Assembly: GCF_000203815.1 (NCBI RefSeq)
Contig: NW_004457639.1
Coordinates: 496,001 to 560,000 of the forward strand
Direction of reading: 5' to 3'
Source of the DNA: Cavenderia fasciculata
Taxonomy: Eukaryota > Evosea > Eumycetozoa > Acytosteliales > Cavenderiaceae
DNA length: 64,000 nucleotides
Both the position numbers and the translations under genes were made by a program. The notes under the pieces are model-generated. The model saw nothing but the letters and a program-made list of their open reading frames with translations, had not been told where the DNA came from and did no database searches. Below are positions 54,552 through 64,000 of this stretch, piece by piece (the stretch's first letter is position 1; each line of letters opens with the position of its first letter).

Positions 54552-55044
54552 AACAAACTGTTGAACCAATACAAAAAAAACAATCAAAAATAAATTAAAA
54601 CAATTTCCATGGATTATTATTAAATTAATAGAATTATATTAAGTATTTGTCGATTGTTATAAATGTGTGTATTATTGAAACTAACCCCCCTCTATCTATA
54701 AGTGTGATGATATCTATCGATCCGTTGGTTTGTTGTTTGTTATTATTTGTTGTGTTTGGTTTAAAAAGTGTAGCAGAGATACAATACATATGCAAAAAAG
54801 TTAAATTGTTTGTGTGATGATTGGTAGTAATTATTATTATTATATCCTGTGTTGATATTGTTGACTTGTCATTATTAAATTATTATTATTATTATTAGGA
54901 TGTGATTTTGAATGTTAATTTATGTGCATTTCATTTCATTTATTTCTTACAAAATAACAACCTATAATTATTATTTGTTTTGTTTTTTTCAATGTAGAGA
55001 ATATGGAAAAAAAAATAGTATAAAATGTTAATACTAAAAACTCT
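54552..55044. other. Convergent spacer between PCID2 and PP2C genes
   Basis: About 490 bp of AT-rich sequence with TTATTA runs near 54830-54898 and some GTTTGTTGTT-type stretches near 54728-54765. There is no supported ORF or structured RNA. It is long for a convergent spacer in this window, where most are under 130 bp. Confidence 0.55.
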
Positions 55045-56349
55045 TTATATATATCTTCTTTGTTTAAATCTTTTTTGATACATTACCATAATACTAATAT
55101 TATCAGTGCTACCTTTTCTCAAAGCAGTTAACAAAAGTTTTTCACTCATTTGCTTTGCATTTGAACCAGTTTCTTTCAAAATAATATCAATAGCTTCTTG
55201 ATCACCAACAACATCCCAAAGCTAAATAGAAAAAAGAAAAGGATATAAATATTTAATATTCTTTCTCTTTACTATTTGTTTTTTTTTTATACATACACCA
55301 TCACAAGCTAAAATAAGATGAGAATGACCTTCTTCAAGTTTGATTGAACGTTGGTATGGATCACCAATGACATATTCCTTCATTGAATGATCACCGAGTG
55401 AACGTGTTACTGCCAAAATACCATTTACACGATTGTTTACGACAAAACCACCTGCATTTATAATACGTTTGGTCTCTTCCAAATCAGATCCTTTATGATC
55501 ATATGACAATCTTTCAGCAACAGCGTTTTTACTAAAAAAAAAATTATAAACCAATCATATTAATATATATACTACATTATTTATCTTATCTATCTATTCT
55601 ATCTTTCTTTCTTACCAAATTACAGCACGAGCATCACCAGCATTGGCAACATAAAGATGTTTTTCACCATCATTATTTTTTCTAAGGAGTGCGGTAATGG
55701 TGGTAGTTCCAGAGAATTGGATTGGTTCGTTCCCCATTTGTTCGTCTGTATCGAGATAACTCTTCTTTATGTCTTCTTGAATATTTTCTGGATCATTTTC
55801 GATTTCTTTTAATAAGTTCTAAATAGGATTATAGTGTCAATACTAATCTAATCATTGTCTCTATCTATGTGTCTTTTGTAAATGTCATACAAGGTGAAGA
55901 TTCTTGGCAGTATAGTCGACAGCACCTCTGCCACCATGACCATCATAGATGGCAAAATAAGCTTGGTCTGGGACACCACCAAAGCCGTCAAGGGAGACAT
56001 GTTCATCCTCCATTGTACGTCTAAAACGTGGGTTCTTTTCTGTGGAAATGCCAATGTCCTTGACAGAGGTGTATTTGGGTGTTGTTGGTGCTGCTTCGTC
56101 GTGATCGTTGCTGCTAATGTCGCTGCTGTTTGCTGTAGATGGGTTGTGGTGTGGATCTGCGAGTGGGGTGGCTGGATGGTTATTTAATTCCGACGATGAC
56201 GACTCTTCCTTGGTCTCGGTGGTCTCCTTGTCGACCTCTAGAACTGTGTTGTCCTTGTTCTCTGTATTACTGGTGGTTGTCGTGGTTTGTCCCACTGTCT
56301 CATTGTTGTCCACTATATTACTGTCTTCTGAAATATTTGGTTCGCTCAT
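55045..56349 (-). CDS. PP2C-type (PPM) Ser/Thr phosphatase
   Basis: Four exons on the minus strand: 56349-55891, 55818-55616, 55531-55297, 55221-55045; 357 residues. The first 100 residues are acidic, Thr/Asn/Glu-rich and probably disordered. The catalytic domain has all PP2C motifs in order: RFRRTMEDEHV, FAIYDGHGGRGA (metal-binding Asp and Gly), FSGTTTITALL, YVANAGDARAVI, LSYDHKG, ILAVTRSLGDHSMKEYV, LILACDGLWDVVGDQ and GSTDNISIMVMYQ. These are Mg/Mn-dependent phosphatases; members of this size often reverse stress-kinase signalling. All metal ligands appear present, so it should be active. The promoter lies in the 1.9-kb region shared with symplekin. Confidence 0.95.
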
Positions 56350-57201
56350 TTTATAATAATAACTACTACTATATATATTTATATATATTGTTTGAAATGT
56401 AAAAAGTATGATATATGAAAGAAAAGATTAGATTGAATTAATAAAGATGCTATAGATATCTAGTGCGGAGTGGTAAAGATAATTTAGATTGAAGAGAAGA
56501 TAATAAAAAAAAAGAAAAAAAAAGCAACTATAGTATTTGTCGACACAAAAAAAAAAAAAGATAAGATGAAGATGCGTATTATATAAAAAAAAAAAAAAAA
56601 AAAAGAAATAATTACAATAAAACTCACTCAATAGCTATGATGATGATAAAATAAAAATAAAAAATAGGTATTGATTTTTGTTGTTGCTGTTGATGTTTGG
56701 CTTTGCGCAAATTCTCTCGACGCGTGACCACAAGTTGGTGTGAGTGAGATCTCGATTCTTGTTAATTAAAAGTTGTCTCTTATTATAGCAGATACTGCTG
56801 TACTGTATAGACTAACTAAATAATATGACTATGATGATATGCTCTGTCTATTTGTTGTTGTTATTCTGATGATGACGACGATTATAACAAAATAAAGTAA
56901 TTAGAGATATCTCTATCTTTTCTAGTTTCTTTCAGAGAGAGGAGGCGAGATAATAATGTGTATTATGTATTTTAACAATAGACTATTGAAGAAACACTAC
57001 TATCTATCACGATAGATAGTTCACACCACCACCACCACCACCACCCACTCACTACACTCTCTCTCTCTCACACCCAACACCACCCTAACCCTCTACACTA
57101 TTTGAGAGTAAAATTCCTGTTCCTATTCTCCTATTCCTAAATGTAGGTTGGCTGTAGGTAGGTAGGTACGATCCAAACTATTATTATTATTCTTTATCAG
57201 T

Positions 57202-57250
<49 letters not shown>

Positions 57251-58227
57251 CAATATCATTTTTCAAAATCATCGATGAGATCTGCATCTAATCTATCTAA
57301 TCTATCTCTATATCTTTTTTTTTTGTTTCATGTGACATATATATCACATGACAATGATGTTACTATTATTACTATTATTATACTATATATCTATTATTCC
57401 AATTGTCTATCTATAATATGATATAGGTGATGATCATCACAACAAGTAATTCGAATTACAAAACATGTGTAACAGATCTATAGATGATTATCTTCTTTTT
57501 CTTTTGTTTGTGTCTGATCAGCTGCTGATAAAGATGATGGATGTTTTTCTAAATGTGTGTGTGCAGAGATGATTGGTGTTGCTATCGGGTGTGGGTACTA
57601 AGATCTTCTAAATTACCTTTCCTTCCTGTAATATTTAGTAGCAAAGTGTTCAATACTCTCTAAAGTTCGATAAAATTGCCTTACAAACTTTGTTTGAAGA
57701 AAAAAAAAATCAAAAAAAAATTAAAAAAAAAAAAAAAACAAAAAGGGGGTGTTCAAAAAAATCTTGGCGCTCATTTGCTTTTGGTCAACGCCCAAGATCC
57801 AATACCCTATACCAATGGTAAACAATGAATGAACGCAATGCAATAGTTTTGTAGTTCGAAATACCTACAAGACCATATTAATAAACAGATGAGATTAGAT
57901 CGATATGATATATTTAAATAGATATAAGATAAAAATAAATAAACAAAGAAAAATAATACTACTTCTAAAATAATAAAATAATAATATATATATATATATT
58001 ATAATTATTATTGTACTGTTCTGATTTATTTTAGATTATTTGTTAAATATTAATTTTGAAACACATGAAATAAATAATTTGTTTGATCGACTTTTATTAA
58101 AAACTTTGAAGTCATCCCATTCATTAATTCATTCATTCATTCATCAATTTTCGATAGTCATAAAAAAGAGAGAGAGAGTCGAGGAAGAGGTAGTAGTAGA
58201 GTGCAAAGAGATATATAAGATAGATAG
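56350..58227. promoter_or_regulatory. Long divergent intergenic region, PP2C/symplekin
   Basis: At 1.9 kb this is the longest gene-free stretch outside the repeat island. It contains A-runs (56506-56520, 56586-56604, 57704-57740), a CACCAC repeat (about 57024-57045), CT/CA-rich sequence to about 57090, an AT dinucleotide block at about 57204-57246, a perfect 8-bp-arm palindrome at 57328-57351, a GT-rich box GGGTGTGGGT at 57588-57597, and an AT run near 57984-57998. No ORF has protein-like composition. It may hold distal regulatory elements or an unannotated non-coding RNA. Confidence 0.5.
57328..57351. promoter_or_regulatory. Perfect palindrome with two CACATG/CATGTG cores
   Basis: TCATGTGA and its exact reverse complement TCACATGA flank an 8-bp AT centre (CATATATA). 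CATGTG/CACATG are E-box-like cores; a dimeric factor site is possible. It lies in the middle of the long PP2C/symplekin promoter region. Confidence 0.5.
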
Positions 58228-61200
58228 ATGGATGTAGCAGATTTGCTTAATAGTGCATCTATTGCATCAGAGAATGAAAAGGTATCTCTACTATCGAGTG
58301 CCTTTGAACTTTTATTCTTTAAAGAGACACATCTACTTGCCGACTATTATCGCAGTCTTATAGAGTTTGCCTATGACAGATCTACCATTATGATCAAGAA
58401 ACAAATCATTGGCTTTATCGAAACAACCTGTAAAAAGTATCCTCAATGTAATGTATCTCTAATCAACCAACCAACTACTATCATCAAGTCAACATATTGG
58501 CCATTTATGAAACAACGACGACTATTACTGGTTATAAAAGAAGAAGAAGAAGAGAAAGAAGAGATCAATAAAACTAACTTTACTTTATATGACAATACAC
58601 AATCAACTTGATTATCAATGTCCTGTCTTTTTTTTTCTTTCTTTCTTTCGGTTTATTATTATTATTATTATCCATTATATTTTACAATCTACCTTTTATA
58701 TATATATATATATATAGATTTAAATAAAAGTAAAGATGTTATATTGTTTCTATTGAATCAAGAGACACCTTCAGTCATTAAAAGAGTTATACTCTGTTTT
58801 ACAAATATAATTAGATCAACTCTATCATTTATGTAAGTGTTAAACCACGTCCAGTTCGATCAAACCTTTATACTTATTTACTTTTTGTCTATCATTCATT
58901 TAGATTAAATTGTCAACCAATAAATGAAGCAACGGAATTATTCAATTCATTCAATGAAGTTAAAGGAGTGATATTGAAGCCACAAAGTTTGGACAATGAA
59001 GCAACACTTGTAAATACATTAAAGATGATAGAGATTTTAGTTTTATGTTTCTCTTCACCAACTGAGAATGGTGGAAATAATGCTAGTCGAAAGTTACTAA
59101 AATCAGATGAAGAATTCTCTTTGGATCGTATACCAGATCAACACCCTATTCTCAACAAATTGGTATTATCAAAAGAATGTGAATCTTATTACCTTGGTTT
59201 ATTAATTGATCATGTATCTGTATTAAATAACATGTATGTTTGAAATGGAAAACTATAATCTACAATGAATGAATGAATGTGATATTTATTCCGATTCTCT
59301 ATCTATCTATCTATCCATCTATCTATCTATCTATCTATTATTACTATTACAATTTAACGTTAGGACCAGTACCAATATTATGACACTTATGACATCATTG
59401 TCATCTATTGTGAAACAAAGATTGGCATTTGCCAAGATTATTGTACCAATGTTATCTACATTCCCTTCAAATCTACCGAAATTATCAACCGTTCAAAATG
59501 AAAGTGTAAAGCATTCAATCAAAACTTGTCTCCTTTCTATTATAAAGTATGTTATAGATCAAACCAAATAATTTAATGAATATTGACAGATATTAATTAA
59601 TTTGATTGATCGATTTTAAATTAGATTAAAGAATCAAGCAGTTGCACCATATATAAAAGATTTAATTGAGGCTGCTAGTTTGGTTGATGGAAAGGATCAT
59701 GCAGAGGATGCTGCAAGATGGTATAGAGGTGAACCAGAGAAAAAGAAACGTAATTATGAACAACAAAGTAGTTCAAATGATTCAAATGTAAAGAAAGTTA
59801 AAATGGAAGATCAACAACAACAACAACAAAATATACAAAATAATATGATGAATCAACAACAACAACAACAAAATATAGATAGTAATTTTAAACAACAATC
59901 ACCACCTCAACTACAACAACAATCAATATTATTAGACTTAAATTATAGGCAAGGATTACAATTAGATTCAGAATCACAATCTGCGATATTATCAAATATT
60001 GCATCACTCAATCCAGAGTTTGTTGTTGATTTGGTGATTGAAAACATGAAGATATCTCCACTCTTTTATTTATTAAATGGGATCAGACGAAATCCAAATA
60101 CCGAAACACTCTTTCAATTTGTAAATTCTTATCAACAACCATCACCACAACAATTATCAGTTCAACAACAACAACAACAACAACCACCAGGCTTTTCATC
60201 ACCACCCCAACCTCAACAACAACAACAAAATGAATTTATGCAAATACAAATGCAAAAACAACAACAATTATTATACCAACAACAACAACAACAATTACAA
60301 CAACAAATGAGAGATCCAAGAGCCATGTTATCACAACCATCACAACCGTCACAACAACAACCACCAGGCTTTTCATCACCACCTGTTACCTCTGTCAAAG
60401 AAGAATCGGCGTATCAGCCAGATTTAGAGGATTATCCAATCCAAATAGAAGAGGAAAAGAGCAAAGGAGATGGAAATCAACAAGAAAGAACTAGGGTTAA
60501 AAAAGAAAAGGTTGTAGAGATTAGCAACTTTGTACCTAAACCAAACTTTAAAATACCTAAACTTTCCAAAGAACAAGTTCAAAAGATGATGGATAGAGCA
60601 CTGCAAAGAATTAAATCTTCTGAAAAGGGTGCAACTCAAGGCGGAAAGGTTAGTTTATGGTCTGCTTTATTTGCTCGTTTATTATCTCAACGTAATCGTC
60701 AATTGGTTGATCAACAACAAGATGATCAAGTTATGAAAGAGGAGAATGGTGATAGTGGTGATGATGATGAATTAGAGTATAGTAGAGTAATGATTGACTT
60801 TTGTTTGGAAGAATTTGGTACACGTAGAGAATTGGCACTTAGATGGTTACATAGTGAGTTGTTGGCATCGATGGATATTGGTGCTAGTGATGCTGCCAAG
60901 ACAAGATATTCGAATCTATTATTGATGATGGTTGAAAAGGTGCAAGCTAGTCACACTGGAGACGGACAGGAAAAGACTATTACCGATTTCATCTTAGAGG
61001 TGCCATTGGTTACCGACGGTCTACTCCAACTTATTGTAGACTATTGCAAGAATATTCAATTGGTTGGTCTTGGATTAAATTCTTTTTGCGATCTCATCCT
61101 CTGGCGTCCAAATCTTCGTCAACAATGTCTAAACTCGCTATTGGAATTCTCTGTTGATCGTCACCAAGACATTCGTTCAAAAACTATTCGTGTCTTAACC

Positions 61201-62382
61201 AACCAACTATTTTGCAAACCATCTTTAGAACATACAATTCAAAAGTTTGCTATTGATCAATTAATTTCTGTTATTCATATTAAAGAAGAAGAGGAGGAAG
61301 ATGAAGAAGTGAAAGAGGAAGCAGAACAAAAAGAAGAAAAAGAACAAAAGGAAGAAGAAGAAAATGGAAAAGATAAAACAATTGATGTAAAGTTGGAAAA
61401 GTTGGAAAAAAATACATCATCTGATTCTTTGGAAAAAGAAACATCAACCAATTTAATTGAAAGAAAATTATTATTATTCTTTTCATTGTGTGCAAAGAAA
61501 CCATTGATTGCAACCGAGTTGTTACAGGTATACAGTCGGTGTTCGGATACTACCAAGGAAGTGATACATAAACATATAGGCACGGTGATGAAGACGATTG
61601 GACAGGCCAACGAAGACATCTTGCAGGTGTTGACAGTGTGTCCAAAGGGTGCTGAAAACTTAGTGTCAGAGATGCTCGGGTCACTTGTCAATGGTGAGCG
61701 TCCAGTCCCCAAGCTTGTCGACACTGTCAAGAACCTACTCGACATTACTGGCGAGACCAAGTTTTTATTGCCCGTTGTCCACGGACTACCACACGACGAG
61801 GTCATTGCCTCTCTACCCACCTTTTTGTCATTGTCAGAGGCTGATTTACGTAACTTTGTCACAATGCTTGCTATCCCGGGTAGTCCACTCACTCCATCCG
61901 AGTTACTCGTTCAACTCCATCTCATTGCCGACACCAACGTCAACAAACGTCAAATTGTCAATGCTATCGACCAATGTACCGTTCAAATGCAATCTGTATT
62001 CAAACCAGAGACATTGGCCGTTGCCATCCAACAACTGGTCACACAACCCACACTCAGTCCATTCCTCTTACGTACCATGTTGCAGTCACTCAATACCTAC
62101 CCCAATCTACGCAACTTTATCGTTGAAATGATGAGAGAGTTGGTATCTAAACAAGTGTGGAATGACAAGGGTCTCTGGAACGGTTTCATCATTTGTGCAC
62201 TCAAAGCCAAACCAGAGTCGCTGCCAGTCATATTCGATCTACCAAGTTCACAGTTCCAACTAGCCATTGAAAATGATGAACTACGTCGTACACTCCAAGA
62301 ATTCATTCAATCAAAGGATCCACAATCAAGAAATGCATTCTCTAGAAATAATTTAAAATTATTAGATCAATTTAATAAATAA
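58228..62382 (+). CDS. sympk: Symplekin (Pta1-like cleavage/polyadenylation scaffold)
   Basis: Five exons: 58228-58447, 58718-58832, 58904-59233, 59364-59546, 59625-62382; 1201 residues. The N-terminal HEAT region is shown by IIGFIETTCKKYP, VILFLLNQETPSVIKRVIL and LLIDHVSVLNN. A Q/P-rich middle (residues about 320-560) carries PPGFSSPP twice. The C-terminus is the conserved symplekin domain: LALRWLHSELLAS, LFFSLCAKKPLIATELLQVY, VCPKGAENLVSEMLGSLV, TKFLLPVVHGLPHDEVIASLP and PGSPLTPSELLVQLHLI. Symplekin scaffolds CPSF/CstF and the histone mRNA processing complex in the nucleus. Exon 1 uses a GTAATG donor; this join gives the family-like CKKYPQYLNKSKDVILFLLN. A 270-bp first intron is long for this genome. 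Confidence 0.93.
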
Positions 62383-62588
62383 TAAATCGAACAAATATAT
62401 AATAATCAAATGCACATTTTTGAATCTTACTTTTTTCTTCAATGAAATCGAGATATTTCACAACAAATTAAAGGAACTCAAGCAAACTCAAAGGAAGAGG
62501 GTGTTTGTTGTTTTTGTTTTTAATCTATCTATTATCTTTTTTATTTCTATCTATCTATTTATCTGTATATACATCTACTTAAAAACAA
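62383..62588. promoter_or_regulatory. Short spacer upstream of the last gene
   Basis: About 200 bp between genes in the same direction, containing CTAT-type repeats near 62523-62562. Nothing else is visible. Confidence 0.55.
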
Positions 62589-64000
62589 ATGAGTTATAGA
62601 GTTCGAGTAAATAAAAAGGATCTTAGTAGAAGAAAAAAGATTGAATTACCAGTTGATACTCAATTAGAAAAATCAAGTAAATATATCATCATATGACATA
62701 TGAAAGAGAAGGATAGATAGAAAAAGGAGTGATTATAGGTTGTATTTACTTACTTACTTTGTTTGTTTATTTATTTAGAATTTAAAGATTTAAAATATGT
62801 ATTTGTAGTTGATTTATCAAGTTATTCACATAAGAAATGTAATGCATTGTTACATCAATTGTTATATGGTACGGTAAAGGATAGTAGTCAGGTAAAGATT
62901 GTGGTGGTGATGAAAGCAAAGTTTAGTCCTGCATGTGTTTGTGGAGTTGGTGACAAGGATGATACTACTTTTCACAAGAATCGATTCATCACAGAGTCAG
63001 AACATAGAGTGGTGGTGGGACCAGACCAAAAACAAAGCTCAAAGATCTATTGCTCAGAAGTCATTAATTATTTGATTGGTCTATTCCCATTTGGTGAATC
63101 ACATAAACATGTATTTGCACATTCCGAAGATTATATCGATAGTAGTTGTACTCTTCTTTCTCTAATCACCCCAGAAAAGGAGACTCAACATTTCTTTGAT
63201 TATTTTGATGTTGGTATTGTTAGTCATCAAAATGATGATGATGACAATAATAATAATAATAATAACAATAATAATAATAATACAACAACATCACCAACAA
63301 TGACACCAAAGAAATCATCATCTTCTATTCTAGGTAGTAGATCTATTGCAACCAAATCAACAACACCAATCAAGAAGCCATTATCATCTAGAAAACAACA
63401 ACATGGAGATGAATACATTATAAATGAAGATTTGGAAAAAGATGTTGCAGAAAAGACCGAGAAATGGTTATTGACAAGATTGAATAGTCAGTCAGATTCA
63501 ATCAATCTACCAAAATCTCGTGGCAAGTTGGAGAATGCAATTAAAAAGTTTTGTAAAATTAGCCAAAAGGCAAACATTCAACCTGTACTCTTGTTCTTGT
63601 CAGAGTGCGGTGATATTAGTCTGTGCAAGGTGTGTCAGACTTGTAAACCAGTCAATCCAGATAGCACCAGTTACTATTACACTAGAAACAAGGCCGATGC
63701 CAAGATGATGGACCACTGCAAGTCTATGATGGCAATGATCAACACCATCTACAGTACCAACCACCACGGACCCGTTGCTCTCACATCTCTTACCCACTCT
63801 ACATTTGTCGAATCATTCCAATTGAATCCAGCGTCGGTCGTCGATCATTTGGTCAAATCTGATTTTATCAAAGTCGATGATCAAGGTCTGATCGTCGCCT
63901 ACAAAAACCAAAAGATCAAATTAGATAAATTGTCTATCTCTGATGATCCATCTCAAAGCGGTGTATCAAATTCTGACAATCCCGAAATAGAAGATGATCT
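62589..64000 (+). CDS. Unrecognised protein, 5' part only (runs off window end)
   Basis: Exon 1 is 62589-62676 and exon 2 runs from 62779 to the window edge without a stop. The N-terminus is basic (MSYRVRVNKKDLSRRKKIEL). KYVFVVDLSSYSHKKCNALL could be the first strand and helix of an alpha/beta (VWA- or NYN-like) domain, and VKIVVVMKAKFSPACVCGVG a second strand. An Asp/Asn-rich linker follows (63232-63285), then LENAIKKFCKISQKANIQPV, a CKVCQTC cysteine cluster, and a helix-turn-helix-like tail (VVDHLVKSDFIKVDDQGLIV). I do not recognise the family and assign no function. Intron phase and frame are consistent. Confidence 0.75.

Noticed and set aside
56428-56631. Minus-strand Phe/Tyr-rich ORF in the PP2C/symplekin spacer
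   Set aside because: It is the translation of poly-A/T tracts with no protein-like composition.
1-64000. CRISPR arrays, bacterial operons, ribosome binding sites, rRNA
   Set aside because: Repeats here are microsatellites or arms without regular unique spacers; genes have spliceosomal introns and are eukaryotic; no rRNA sequence was seen.

Overview
The window is nuclear DNA from a dictyostelid social amoeba or a very close relative. The evidence is the compact AT-rich genome, short GT-AG introns of about 55 to 95 bp rich in T and A, long CAA (Gln) and AAT/AAC (Asn) codon runs, oligo-A/T spacers, and a gene set that fits Dictyostelia: FHA-type kinases, ataxin-10, group I phosducin-like protein, WIP, and large ankyrin proteins. 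I cannot name the species. Coding sequence uses more G/C than I would expect from D. discoideum, so a Heterostelium- or Cavenderia-like species is possible. This is inference.

From 1 to 25.6 kb the genes are densely packed on both strands: a MERIT40-like VWA protein fused to a BTB domain; a myotubularin lipid phosphatase with a long N-terminus that looks talin-FERM-like; the shared Pol I/III subunit RPAC1; a peroxisomal enoyl-CoA isomerase ending in SKL; a BK-type potassium channel; an FHA-domain kinase; a small signal-peptide protein; ataxin-10; a phosducin-like protein; an RPA32-like protein; and a 948-residue ankyrin protein. Convergent neighbours are often under 130 bp apart.

From 25.6 to 33.2 kb there is a repeat island with no intact protein gene. 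It holds two identical tRNA-Leu(CAA) genes in inverted orientation, flanked by long inverted arms. Between them lies a degraded, intron-containing gene of unknown family. Around them are ten copies of a short motif (AATTGGCTTC, often followed by CGCGCGACGAGTATAAAAGGG), a 92-bp tandem repeat, and 3' pieces of LINE retrotransposons in both orientations. An ordinary tRNA-Gly(GCC) gene closes the island.

From 33.2 to 64 kb dense genes resume: presequence protease, TRIP13/Pch2, a PhyH-family dioxygenase, a zinc-ribbon SDR protein, WIP with an SH3 domain, three related HIBCH-like crotonase genes in different states of catalytic decay, a highly charged claspin-like candidate, a mitochondrial class III aminotransferase, PCID2 (TREX-2), a PP2C phosphatase, symplekin, and the start of an unrecognised gene running off the end.

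The genes do not form one pathway. Local themes are acyl-CoA metabolism (the isomerase and HIBCH-like genes), mitochondrial import and amino-acid metabolism (PreP, aminotransferase), mRNA 3'-end formation and export (symplekin, PCID2), and chromosome maintenance (BABAM1-like, RPA32-like, TRIP13). Exon joins were worked out by hand from GT/AG signals and frame; most are supported by family alignment across the junction, but none by transcript data.
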